49,700 nt of DNA from Prevotella sp. (lineage in GTDB: Bacteria; Bacteroidota; Bacteroidia; Bacteroidales; Bacteroidaceae), in contig JALFIM010000027.1 in the NCBI GenBank assembly GCA_022775985.1, forward strand, positions 1 through 49,700, in the 5' to 3' direction. The notes under the pieces are model-generated. The model saw only the letters and a list, made by a program, of their open reading frames with translations, made no database searches and was not told the origin of the DNA. The position numbers and the translations under genes are program-made. Within the stretch, counting starts at the first letter, position 1. Each line of letters begins with the position of its first letter. Shown in pieces: positions 36,517 through 45,125 of the stretch.

Positions 36517-36589
36517 ACCGCACGTGCATGATACCCCTGCGCGGCACACACGAAAGCCTCATCGCATCAAGCCCCCTGCCATACACACA

Positions 36590-36705
36590 TGCGAAACGGC
36601 CCATTTCGCATCACGATTCGGCCCATTTCGCAGCCTAAAACGGCCCATTTCGCACTGCGAAATGGGCCGTTTTGCAATACATTATATATCAACGCATTAC
36701 GAGAG
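36590..36705. repeat. GGCC-palindrome array C
   Basis: Four units at about 36590-36610, 36614-36632, 36637-36654 and 36656-36676. The last two form a perfect inverted repeat, 18-bp arms around C36655. The shared tail reads TATATCAACGCATTACG at about 36686-36702. The array lies between the converging DUF4834 gene and AraC remnant, where it may terminate both strands. Confidence 0.85.
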
Positions 36706-36782
36706 CACAACCACACCTGTCACGCATAATGTGCAGAACACTCGGCGACATACGCTGTCGCCCTGTTTGCCACGCCCTCGCC

Positions 36783-37235
36783 TCAGCCACCGTTGGCATA
36801 CTCCTTGGGCGTGACACCAGTGTGCTTCTTGAACATACGGCTGAAATGCTGCGGATAATCGAACCCCAAGGCGTATGCCACCTGGGCTATCGACTCGCCT
36901 GACGCAAGCCTGTCCTTGGCCAGCTGTATGACATAGCCGCGGATGTAGTGGCTTGCCGTATCGGCGGTAGACTTCTTTATCAAGTCACCGAAATAGTTGG
37001 CCGACAGGCACAGCTTGTCGGCGCAATACTGCACCGTGGGGATGCCCGACGACAGTTGTCGCCCCTCATCGAAATAGTCGCGGAGCAGTCGGTCAAACTT
37101 CCTAAGCAAGTCTGTGTTCTCTACCTTGCGCGTTAGGAACTGGCGGTTGTAGAAACGGCGGCAGTAGTCGAGCAGCACCTCCAGATACCCCACCACTATG
37201 GAGTCCTGAAACTCATCGCGCCTGTTGCCACTTTC
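36783..37235 (-). pseudogene. AraC-family regulator, 5' part deleted
   Basis: Only the C-terminal half of a normal (about 300 aa) AraC regulator remains. It runs from SGNRRDEFQDSIVVGYLEVLLDYC (about 37232 leftwards) to the stop at 36783. The two helix-turn-helix motifs are intact (LCLSANYFGDLIKKS; ALGFDYPQHFSRMFKKHTG). Protein homology stops at about 37232, and the codons beyond belong to the head-to-head acetyltransferase remnant. The N-terminal sensor domain and start are missing, so the product is likely absent or inactive, although a GTG at 37196 could start a 137-residue DNA-binding fragment. Confidence 0.78.
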
Positions 37236-37516
37236 AGGACCACGGCGGCATGACGATAGGCGACAACTGCCAGATAGGCCACAACGTGGTGTTCGCCACG
37301 CTCAACCACGGCACGGCCCCAGAGCACCGCGCCGACACCTACCCTGCCCCCATAACGCTCGGGCGCAACGTGTAGATAGGCTCCAATGCCACCATACTGC
37401 CAGGCGTGACGATAGCCGACAACGCCATTGCAGGGACCGGTGCCGTAGTGACGAGGGACGTGGAGCCCGGCACCGTGGTAGGGGGAGTACCTGCAAGAGT
37501 CATCAAGAAGATATAG
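37232..37516 (+). pseudogene. Hexapeptide-repeat sugar O-acetyltransferase remnant
   Basis: Reads FQDHGGMTIGDNCQIGHNVV, then left-handed beta-helix hexapeptide repeats, and ends VPARVIKKI at TAG 37514-37516. It lacks the N-terminal half and start codon. It also has an in-frame TAG at 37373-37375 where the family has TGG ([13 protein letters not shown]). Two independent defects make it a true pseudogene of the maltose/galactoside acetyltransferase family. It meets the AraC remnant at about 37230-37240, so one deletion appears to have removed the 5' ends of both divergent genes. Confidence 0.85.
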
Positions 37517-37602
37517 CCATACCACTTATCAATATCACTAACAGACAAAACAAATGCCGATGCCTCAGGATTGATTTTATATCCATCTGAGAAACAACCC
37601 GA

Positions 37603-38391
37603 CTATTCACTTACACTTAACCTCAGCCTTATGTACGCCCTGTCATCGAAACTGCAATTGCCTTCGACAATGCCTTTGGTGGCTATGAACTCACTAACGT
37701 TCTGCGGGTCGCGTTCTATCTGCCGTGCGAGCGCGGCCTCTGACTCACAGAGCGTAGGCAAGAGGACTGGATAGCCGTCGGAAGCGAGTACTACGGAGTG
37801 CGCGGCCGGCACTACTATCACTCCCGGCATGTACACAGTAGTACCGTCTATGACGGCATACTCGCGGTTCTGGCCCTCACGCATGGCGGCTATCAGCAGC
37901 GGTTCTATGGCGCGGCGTGCCTCCACGGGCGGCATGCCCGACAGTATGAGGGCGGCACGCCGCCTGGCTATATCCTGCTCATAAGGCTTGGCGTTGTCGT
38001 AGAACGCGCCGTCTACAATGGCCTGACAGTCGCCCACCATCCACACCTCGTGCCGCACGTCGCTGTACACAATGGCAGACGCGCAGAGACGCTCCTCTGG
38101 ATGCGCCTCCATCCTGTCGTGTACGCCGGCGCGACGGTACTCATCGGCGATGACTTGCGTTATGCCTTTGCAGAACTCCTCGCACGTGGCATTATACGGC
38201 ATTGCGCCTATATACTCTGATATCAGGGTCATGGCATAGCGTCCGTTCCTCATCGTAGGCGACAGACAGAACGGTGTCTTGCTGGTGCTGCCGTCTATCA
38301 CGGCGGCATAATGCGGCGTAAGCACGATGCCGTCCTCACAATGTGCGGCATCGCGCTTACCCTTTATGAATGTCTCTACTATATTCATCAT
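37603..38391 (-). CDS. PP2C-like Ser/Thr protein phosphatase
   Basis: 262 residues. It shows the PP2C metal-binding pattern: an acidic residue near the start (HCED, Asp20), AAVIDGSTS (Asp33-Gly34), MVGDCQAIV, LASDGYP and a terminal FDDRAYIRL. It would remove phosphate from Ser/Thr of cytosolic proteins. It is divergent from classic PP2C, which usually has DGMGG; here DGST replaces it, as in a Bacteroidetes subgroup. It may oppose the two membrane kinases at 16480 and 18185, but it is 16 kb away and on the other strand. A tRNA gene lies just upstream. Confidence 0.78.
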   Translation of the reverse strand: MMNIVETFIKGKRDAAHCEDGIVLTPHYAAVIDGSTSKTPFCLSPTMRNGRYAMTLISEYIGAMPYNATCEEFCKGITQVIADEYRRAGVHDRMEAHPEERLCASAIVYSDVRHEVWMVGDCQAIVDGAFYDNAKPYEQDIARRRAALILSGMPPVEARRAIEPLLIAAMREGQNREYAVIDGTTVYMPGVIVVPAAHSVVLASDGYPVLLPTLCESEAALARQIERDPQNVSEFIATKGIVEGNCSFDDRAYIRLRLSVSE

Positions 38392-38416
38392 AAACGAGAA
38401 AAGGCCATTAACGAAA

Positions 38417-38454
38417 CAAGGGTTAGAATGTCAGTACCAACATTCTAACCCTTG
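38417..38454. terminator. Terminator downstream of tRNA-Pro
   Basis: CAAGGGTTAGAATG (38417-38430) and CATTCTAACCCTTG (38441-38454) form a perfect 14-bp stem with a 10-nt loop, six bases past the tRNA 3' end. It is likely the tRNA terminator, ahead of the phosphatase gene on the same strand. Confidence 0.8.
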
Positions 38455-38459
38455 CAAGG

Positions 38460-38533
38460 TCGGGATGACAAGACTCGAACTTGCGACCTCACGCCCCCCA
38501 GACGCGTGCGCTAACCAACTGCGCTACATCCCG
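38460..38533 (-). tRNA. tRNA-Pro (anticodon GGG)
   Basis: A 74-nt cloverleaf on the minus strand. The acceptor stem is CGGGATG/CATCCCG with discriminator A at 38460. The D arm is GCGCAGTTGGTTAGCGC, and the anticodon loop CTGGGGG gives anticodon GGG. The T arm contains GTTCGAGTC. The 3' CCA is not encoded, as is usual in Bacteroidetes. Confidence 0.93.
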
Positions 38534-38763
38534 TGCTTCTTAAAAGCGAGTGCAAAGTTACATACTTGTATCGAAACGGCCAAATTTATCGGTGACTTTT
38601 ATTCAAAAAAAGTTCATTTCACATGTTTTTCCGCCATTTTTCGCACCAAAACGCGGTATTCTCATGCCTTAACTGCACTGCATACGCAACACATCCGTGC
38701 GGCAAACACGGAGCATGGCGACACATTTTCAGGCAATAGTGCATGATTTGTCAGCTATTTTTG

Positions 38764-38771
38764 TAACTTTG
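38764..38771 (+). promoter_or_regulatory. -7 element of the aroA promoter
   Basis: TAACTTTG matches TAnnTTTG and would give a leader of about 110 nt, most of it the tandem repeat before aroA. The stretch 38534-38763 between the tRNA and this site holds nothing I can name. Confidence 0.55.
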
Positions 38772-38815
38772 CATACACATTATTAGATATACATACGGTA
38801 CCTCACAGACCCGTA

Positions 38816-38896
38816 GACAGCAACATATAAGACAGAGGACAACAACATATAAATAAAGGACAGCAACATGTCCGATACATAAACAGCAATATGCAA
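38816..38896 (+). repeat. Tandem 21-25-bp repeat in the aroA leader
   Basis: Units at 38816-38836, 38837-38857 and 38858-38882, plus a partial copy into the start codon region, share GGACAACAACATATAAATAA. Each holds (A)CAGCAACAT or ACAACAACAT. The array is A/C-rich and G-poor on the sense strand, so the leader should be largely unstructured. It runs directly into the aroA start. Confidence 0.78.
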
Positions 38897-40141
38897 TACC
38901 AAATAAAAGCCCCACAGACATTCAATGCAGACATCAAGTTGCCGGCATCCAAGAGCATCAGCAACAGGGCACTCATCATACACGCCCTCTCCCACGGCTC
39001 CATCGCGCCACGCAACCTGTCAGACTGCGATGACACCGAGGTGATGATAAACGCCCTCCGTGACATGCCGCACACCATAGACATAAAGGCTGCGGGCACG
39101 GCCATGCGCTTTCTCACGGCGTTTCTTGCCGTAGAAGGCGGCGACCACGTCATCACGGGCACGGAACGCATGCGCCACCGTCCGATAGGAATACTCGTAG
39201 ACGCGCTCCGCTACCTCGGAGCCGACATCGCGTACGACGGTGAGGAAGGCTTCCCCCCGCTGCACATACGCGGCAATGCACTCGACGGCGGACACCTCGA
39301 GATACCGGGCAACGTGAGCTCGCAGTACATATCGGCCCTGCTGATGATAGGGCCCGTGCTGCGCAACGGCCTTGAGCTGAAGATGACGGGGGGCATAGTG
39401 TCGCGCCCGTACATCGACCTCACGCTGTGGATGATGCGCGAGTTCGGGGCAATAGCCGACTGGACAGACGCAGACACGGTGAAAGTGGAGCCGCACCCAT
39501 ACTCTCAGCACGACTATTTCATAGAGAGCGACTGGAGCGCGGCATCGTACTGGTACGAGATTCTTGCCCTCTGCGGCGACCAGGAGTCGGCGTTCCGTCT
39601 TGACGGACTGATGGATGGCTCGAAGCAGGGCGACTCCGTGGTGAGGTACATATTCTCATTGCTCGGCGTGAAATCGGCCTTCCACGACCGCAACGACGAG
39701 ATACCCACCACCGTATGCACACATAAGGTGCCGTGTCTGTTGCCGCGTCTCGACTACGACTTCGTCAGTTCGCCCGACCTCGCACAGACAGTTGTCGTCA
39801 GCTGCGCCCTCATGAACATACCGTTCAGGTTCACCGGGCTCGCAAGCCTGAAGATAAAGGAGACCGACCGCATAGAGGCACTGAAGGCAGAACTGCTGAA
39901 ACTGGGCTACGTACTGCACGACGAGAACGGCGACACGCTCTACTGGACTGGTGAGCGATGCACTCCCACCATGCAGCCCATAGACACCTACGAGGACCAC
40001 CGCATGGCCATGGCGTTTGCCCCGGCCGCCATCAAGTTCCCATGGCTGCGCATCAACAACCCAGAAGTGGTGTCGAAGTCGTACCCCGAATACTGGGACG
40101 ACCTGCGCAAGGCAGGATTCACCATCACCGAATTACAGTAA
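38891..40141 (+). CDS. aroA: 3-phosphoshikimate 1-carboxyvinyltransferase (EPSP synthase)
   Basis: Transfers enolpyruvate from PEP to shikimate-3-phosphate in chorismate synthesis. The 416-residue protein shows LPASKSISNRALI near the start, GTAMRFLTAFLA, ERMRHRPIG with substrate-binding Arg residues, LKIKETDRI and EDHRMAMAFA. Length fits the Bacteroidetes class. It is the first gene of a run leading to the metal permease and T9SS genes. The ATG at 38891 is supported by MQYQIKAP just before the conserved block. Confidence 0.96.
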   Translation: MQYQIKAPQTFNADIKLPASKSISNRALIIHALSHGSIAPRNLSDCDDTEVMINALRDMPHTIDIKAAGTAMRFLTAFLAVEGGDHVITGTERMRHRPIGILVDALRYLGADIAYDGEEGFPPLHIRGNALDGGHLEIPGNVSSQYISALLMIGPVLRNGLELKMTGGIVSRPYIDLTLWMMREFGAIADWTDADTVKVEPHPYSQHDYFIESDWSAASYWYEILALCGDQESAFRLDGLMDGSKQGDSVVRYIFSLLGVKSAFHDRNDEIPTTVCTHKVPCLLPRLDYDFVSSPDLAQTVVVSCALMNIPFRFTGLASLKIKETDRIEALKAELLKLGYVLHDENGDTLYWTGERCTPTMQPIDTYEDHRMAMAFAPAAIKFPWLRINNPEVVSKSYPEYWDDLRKAGFTITELQ

Positions 40142-40171
40142 ACATATAGAAACGACAACCACTACACTATA

Positions 40172-40552
40172 ATGGCAGCACTTGTCATCATAATACTGGC
40201 ATTAGGAACTATCGTGGCCCTGGCAAGCAAACTGACGGGAAAAGGCCACGACACCCCCATCGTAGAGAAGCAGACGTGCTCCACATGCAACGGCGACAAC
40301 GCCAAATGCGAGCAAGACTGCATGATGGAGGCGGCCACACAACCCATAGAGTACTTTGAGGATGAGGAGCTCGATGCGTTCCGAGGCCGGCCCTCTGACA
40401 GCTACACCGACGACGAGGTGGAGATGTTCGCCGACACGCTCTACACCATGCGCCATGACGAAGTGGCGGCATGGTGCCGAAGCCTCAACCTCAGAGGCAT
40501 ACAACTACCCGACCAACTGAAGGACGAAGTCGTGATGTTGGTCAGTGAATAG
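40172..40552 (+). CDS. Conserved small membrane protein with a Cys cluster
   Basis: 126 residues. One N-terminal membrane helix (about 3-20) precedes CSTCNGDNAKCEQDC (CX2CX6CX3C, about residues 36-50), a possible metal-binding site. An acidic segment follows (EYFEDEELDAF, PSDSYTDDEVEMF), then LRGIQLPDQLKDEV near the end. I recall similar proteins next to metal permease genes in Bacteroidales but cannot name a function. It lies between aroA (30 bp gap) and the metal ABC permease. Confidence 0.75.
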   Translation: MAALVIIILALGTIVALASKLTGKGHDTPIVEKQTCSTCNGDNAKCEQDCMMEAATQPIEYFEDEELDAFRGRPSDSYTDDEVEMFADTLYTMRHDEVAAWCRSLNLRGIQLPDQLKDEVVMLVSE

Positions 40553-40555
40553 TTT

Positions 40556-40690
40556 TAGTTATTAATTATTAGTGATTAGTTATTAATTGTCAGTGATTGT
40601 GGGGAGACTGATTATTGGATGCTGATTGATTAATTATTAGTGAGTAGTTATTAATGATTAGTGATTACTTATTGATTTATTAGAGATTAG
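40556..40690. repeat. AT-rich 21-bp tandem repeat before the metal permease
   Basis: Near-identical 21-bp units at 40556-40576 and 40577-40597 (TAGTTATTAATTATTAGTGA) are followed by a diverged stretch and further units at 40645-40665 and 40666-40687. The same unit occurs once at 6164-6184. The array ends 25 bp before the permease start. Confidence 0.82.
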
Positions 40691-40714
40691 TTGTCGCCTG
40701 TTATTTGTTGCGAG

Positions 40715-41524
40715 ATGAGCATATTTGAATATACATTTTTCCAGAACGCGCTGGCCGGTTCGCTGCTCGCCAGCATCGTGTGCGGATTCATCGGCACCTA
40801 TATCGTGAGCCGCAGGCTGGTGTTCATCAGCGGCGGCATCACCCATGCCTCGTTCGGAGGCATAGGCATAGGCGTGTATCTCGGCATCAACCCAATACTC
40901 TCGGCCATGATATACGCCATGCTGTCGGCCTTCGGCGTGCAGTGGATGTCGCACAACGCCAAGGTGAGGGAGGACTCAGCCATAGCCCTGTTTTGGACTT
41001 TCGGCATGAGCATAGGCGTGCTGTGCAGTTTCCTCACGCCCGGTTTCATGCCCGACCTGCCGTCGTTTCTCTTCGGCAGCATACTCACCATCACCACCGC
41101 CGACCTCATACTGCTGACAGTTGTCACGGCCATTGTGCTGGCAGTATTCGCATTGCTCCGCGACACCATCACGAGCATAGCGTTCGACCCGGCCTTCGCA
41201 CGGTCGCAGCATCTGCCCGTAGATGCCGTGGAATACCTCATGATGGCACTCATCGCCATGACCATAGTGTGTACGCTCCGCATGGTCGGCATAGTGCTTG
41301 CTATCAGTCTGCTCACCATTCCGCAGATGACTGCCAACCTATTCACATTCAGTTTCCGACGCATCATAGCCCTGAGCATAGTCATAGGCTGGGCCGACTG
41401 CCTGGCGGGCCTCGCCATATCATACTGGCTGAACGTACCCTCCGGGGCCTCCATTATTTTCGCCGGCATCATCATTTATGCCGTTCTCAGGACAATAAAA
41501 ACGCTTGTTGTCAAGTTTAAATAG
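40715..41524 (+). CDS. Metal ABC transporter permease (ZnuB/MntB family)
   Basis: 269 residues with about eight membrane helices, of the ABC-3 family that imports zinc or manganese. Family features include RRLVFISGGITHASFGGIGIG near the N-terminus and RMVGIVLAISLLTIPQMTA in the second half. I start at ATG 40715 (MSIFEYTFFQNA). No ATPase or solute-binding protein is in the window. The metal cannot be told from the sequence. The porW start codon lies 2 bp after its stop, so the two are co-translated or co-transcribed. Confidence 0.9.
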   Translation: MSIFEYTFFQNALAGSLLASIVCGFIGTYIVSRRLVFISGGITHASFGGIGIGVYLGINPILSAMIYAMLSAFGVQWMSHNAKVREDSAIALFWTFGMSIGVLCSFLTPGFMPDLPSFLFGSILTITTADLILLTVVTAIVLAVFALLRDTITSIAFDPAFARSQHLPVDAVEYLMMALIAMTIVCTLRMVGIVLAISLLTIPQMTANLFTFSFRRIIALSIVIGWADCLAGLAISYWLNVPSGASIIFAGIIIYAVLRTIKTLVVKFK

Positions 41525-41526
41525 CA

Positions 41527-44500
41527 GTGAAGCACAACCACCACATACATATAGCCCTCATGATGGCGGCCGTCCTGGCCTGCATCACCATCGGATGCTC
41601 TACGCAGCGCAACACCGCGAAGAGCAGGTGGTGGCATTCCTTCAACGCACGCTACAACACCTACTACAACGGTTCGCTGGCATATATCGACGGCTCGTTG
41701 GAGAAAGAGACCGCCAATAAGGACAACTTCACCGAGATAATCCCCCTCTACACCGTAGGCAACAAGGCCAACCGCGAGACGGGCAAGGCCAACTTCGACC
41801 GCGCCATAGAGAAATGTCAGAAGGCCATAAAGCTGCACAGCATAAAGCGCAGACCCGAGTGGACCAAGAAGCGCCGCAAGACCGAGCGCGACATAGAGTG
41901 GCTTCAGCGCAAGGAGTACAACCCTTTCCTGTGGAAGGCATGGCTGCTGATGGGACGCTCACAGTTTCACAAGGGCGCGTTCGACGAGGCAGCGTCCACC
42001 TTTGCGTACATGAGCCGCATATATGCCACGCAGCCCGCCATATACGGACGCGCACGAGCATGGCTCGCCAAGAGCTACATAGAGGAGGGATGGATGTACG
42101 ATGCCGAGGACGTGATACGCAACATGCAGCGCGACTCCATACACTGGCGTGCCCAGAAAGAGTGGGACTACACCCTCGCCGACTACTACATACACACCGC
42201 CGACTACCCCAAGGCGGTGGAATACTTGCGCAAGGTCATCAAGCATGAGATGCGCAGCAAGCAGAGAGCACGCGAGTGGTACCTCATGGGGCAGCTGCAA
42301 GCCGCCATGGGACACAACGACCTGGCCACGAAGGCATACAAGCGCGTGATACGACAGAACCCGCCCTACGAGGTGGAGTTCAACGCACGCATAGCCCTTA
42401 CGGAGGTGTTGTCTACCGGCGGACAGGCCAAGAAGATGATAAGCCGGCTGAAACGCATGGCGGCATCCGACAAGAACAAGGAGTATCTCAACCAGGTGTA
42501 CTACGCCATAGGCAACATATACCTCAGCCAGAAAGACACCGCCAACGCCATCACGGCCTACGAGCGCGGCAATACCAAGTCTACCCGCTCGGGCATAGAG
42601 AAGGGAGTGCTGCTTCTCAAGCTCGGTGACATATACTGGAACAAGGAGAGATACAACGACGCGCAGCGGTGCTACGGCGAGGCTATAGGCCTTCTCGACA
42701 AGGAACGCCCCGACTACGATGAGCTGTCTACACGCTCCAAGGTGCTTGACGAGCTTGTGCCGTACACCGACGCGGTGCATCTGCAAGACTCGCTGCAAGC
42801 CCTCGCCAAGGCCGATGAGAAAACACGCAACGCCGCCATAGACCGCGTCATAGAGGCCCTGAAGAAGAAAGAGAAGGAGGAACGCGACCGTATGGCGGAG
42901 CAGAACGCTCAGGATGTGATAGCCAAGAACAGCGGTGGCAACGTCAACACCACCGGGCGTGGCAATAACACGGCCTCTTCTGCCGCCACACAGCAGAAAG
43001 GCGCGTGGTACTTCTACAACCAGATGGCCGTAAACCAAGGCAAGAGCGACTTCCAGAAGCGGTGGGGCAAGCGCGAGAACACAGACAACTGGCAGCGCAT
43101 CAACAAGACTGTGGTGGCCATGGGAGGAGGCGGCGTGCAGCCCGACGGTGCACAGACTGACTCCATACCGCCACAAGACGCGGCCACCGACAGCCTGGCG
43201 GCGGCACCAGACAGCGCACAAAACGACCCGCACAAGCGCGAGTACTACCTCGCGCAGATACCTTTCACACCCGAGCAGGTGGCCGAGAGCAACCAGACCA
43301 TCATGGACGGGCTCTACAACTCGGGCGTGATATTCAAGGACAAGCTCGACAACCTCGCCCTCAGCGAGAAGGCCCTGCGGCGCATCACCGACCAGTATCC
43401 CGACTTCGAGCGCATGCCCGACGTGCTCTACCACCTCTTCCTACTCTACTCGCGCCGCGGAGAGACCACCGTGGCCGACCGCTACGTGAGCATGCTGAAG
43501 CAGAAATACCCCGACAACCAGTGGACTACGCTGCTCACAGACCCGTACTTCAAGGAGAACGCGCGGTTTGGCGAGCACATCGAGGACTCACTCTACGCCG
43601 CCACATACGATGCCTTCAAGGACGCACGCTACACCGTGGTACGGGCCAACGCCAAGCTGTCGGCCACGCGTTTCCCCGTAGGTGCCAACCGCGACAAGTT
43701 CATGTTCGTGAGCGCACTGGGCCAACTCAACGACGGCAACGCCGACGCATGTGTCAGCGAGTTGAAAGACATGCTCCAGAAGTTCCCGCAAAGCGGACTG
43801 GCGGAGATGGCAGGAATGATAGTAAGGGGCGTGGACGAGGGACGGAAGCTGCGCGGCGGCTCCTTCGACATAGGCAACGTGTGGGAGCGACGCTCCACCG
43901 TGCTCAACGACAACGACTCCACTGCCGCTAAGGCCCTGTCTGACGAGCGCAACACCGACTTCGTGTTCATGCTGGCCTATGCCCCCGACTCCACCGACGA
44001 GAACAAGCTGCTGTTTGAGCTGGCACGCTACAACTTCACCAGTTACATGGTGCGCAACTTCGACATAGCCATTGACGACGATGGCGGACTGCACCGCATG
44101 CAGGTGAGCGGATTCCGCTCTTTCGACGAAGCACTGCAATACGCACGCCACCTCTACCGCCAGAGCCGCATCATGCAGATACTCGGCAAGGGCCGCGGCA
44201 TCATCATAAGCACGCAGAACCTGCCCCTGCTCGGACGGCAGTTCAGCTACGACGACTACGACGCATTCTACTCCAAGCACTTCGCTCCGCTCAAGATAAG
44301 CACCGACGAACTGCTCACGGAGCCCGACATCATAACCACCGAGGGCAGCAAGGACGACACGCGCCGCCGCGACGACACGCCCACACCTCCCACCGACGGC
44401 ACTGTGATACCCGACGAGCCGGCCGCCAAGTCCGCCACCGACGGCACCGTGATACCCGATGAGCCAGCCGCCAAGCCGACGGAGAGCGGCACCGTGATAC

Positions 44501-45021
44501 CCGACAGCACGCAGACCGTGCCTGCCGACGATGGCACCATAGTGCCCGACACACCGCAGACCGAGCCCGCAGACGACGGCACCATAATACCCGACGTAGA
44601 ATTGCCACACGACGATGGCGGCACCGTGATACCCGACGACAGCGCAAAGCCACAGGAGGCGAAGGCGCAGCCGAAAGACACGAAGGCGCAGCCTAAGGAC
44701 AACAAGCCGCAGGCCAAGCCCACAGCAAGGCAGCAGACTGCCAAGCCAAAGCCCACGCCCACGGCCCGCCCCGCATCTGGCTCCACGGCCAAACCGAAGC
44801 CACAGCAGCCAGCTACGGCCAAGCCCACCAAGGGCGCGAAGCCACAACAGGCGAAGCCGCAGCCCACTCCCACGCCCAAGAAGAAGGAGAACGTGGAGGA
44901 TGAGTTCTACTTCGACGACGACCAACCCACTCAGGACAAGAAGAAGAACGACAGCAAGAACAAGAAGAAGGAGGACAAATCAGACCTTGAGGACGAATAC
45001 TACGACCTCGACGGTTTCTGA
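41527..45021 (+). CDS. porW: PorW/SprE-like TPR lipoprotein of type IX secretion
   Basis: 1164 residues. The signal peptide ends in a lipobox (TIGC, Cys24). Many TPR-like helical repeats span about 40-900, with a low-complexity break near 440-570. It is followed directly by porX, supporting the assignment to PorW/SprE, which links the T9SS ring and trans-envelope complex. It is longer than relatives I know. The extra part is a disordered tail with at least six GTVIPD/GTIIPD repeats (about 955-1040), then Pro/Lys/Gln-rich sequence, ending in acidic and Lys clusters. A shortened gene name should be checked by search. Confidence 0.8.
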   Translation: MKHNHHIHIALMMAAVLACITIGCSTQRNTAKSRWWHSFNARYNTYYNGSLAYIDGSLEKETANKDNFTEIIPLYTVGNKANRETGKANFDRAIEKCQKAIKLHSIKRRPEWTKKRRKTERDIEWLQRKEYNPFLWKAWLLMGRSQFHKGAFDEAASTFAYMSRIYATQPAIYGRARAWLAKSYIEEGWMYDAEDVIRNMQRDSIHWRAQKEWDYTLADYYIHTADYPKAVEYLRKVIKHEMRSKQRAREWYLMGQLQAAMGHNDLATKAYKRVIRQNPPYEVEFNARIALTEVLSTGGQAKKMISRLKRMAASDKNKEYLNQVYYAIGNIYLSQKDTANAITAYERGNTKSTRSGIEKGVLLLKLGDIYWNKERYNDAQRCYGEAIGLLDKERPDYDELSTRSKVLDELVPYTDAVHLQDSLQALAKADEKTRNAAIDRVIEALKKKEKEERDRMAEQNAQDVIAKNSGGNVNTTGRGNNTASSAATQQKGAWYFYNQMAVNQGKSDFQKRWGKRENTDNWQRINKTVVAMGGGGVQPDGAQTDSIPPQDAATDSLAAAPDSAQNDPHKREYYLAQIPFTPEQVAESNQTIMDGLYNSGVIFKDKLDNLALSEKALRRITDQYPDFERMPDVLYHLFLLYSRRGETTVADRYVSMLKQKYPDNQWTTLLTDPYFKENARFGEHIEDSLYAATYDAFKDARYTVVRANAKLSATRFPVGANRDKFMFVSALGQLNDGNADACVSELKDMLQKFPQSGLAEMAGMIVRGVDEGRKLRGGSFDIGNVWERRSTVLNDNDSTAAKALSDERNTDFVFMLAYAPDSTDENKLLFELARYNFTSYMVRNFDIAIDDDGGLHRMQVSGFRSFDEALQYARHLYRQSRIMQILGKGRGIIISTQNLPLLGRQFSYDDYDAFYSKHFAPLKISTDELLTEPDIITTEGSKDDTRRRDDTPTPPTDGTVIPDEPAAKSATDGTVIPDEPAAKPTESGTVIPDSTQTVPADDGTIVPDTPQTEPADDGTIIPDVELPHDDGGTVIPDDSAKPQEAKAQPKDTKAQPKDNKPQAKPTARQQTAKPKPTPTARPASGSTAKPKPQQPATAKPTKGAKPQQAKPQPTPTPKKKENVEDEFYFDDDQPTQDKKKNDSKNKKKEDKSDLEDEYYDLDGF
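44390..44650 (+). repeat. GTVIPD tandem coding repeats in the PorW-like protein
   Basis: At least six copies of a 14-18-residue unit built on DGTVIPDEPAAK, with variants GTIVPD and GTIIPD. Copies 1 and 2 are nearly identical in DNA. The unit is a likely unstructured linker or surface-exposed tail. Confidence 0.85.
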
Positions 45022-45125
45022 CCACGCCACAGGCACGCGCCTGTGACGCTCCCAAACCACAAGTCCACGCCACGGCCCGACGGCCAGCCGGCATAGCGAG
45101 GACACCATAAACACGCAACGAAACA

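Noticed and set aside
37603..38533. Genomic island bounded by tRNA-Pro
   Set aside because: No integrase, no repeated tRNA 3' end and no mobile genes were seen near it. The scar at 37230 looks like a plain deletion.
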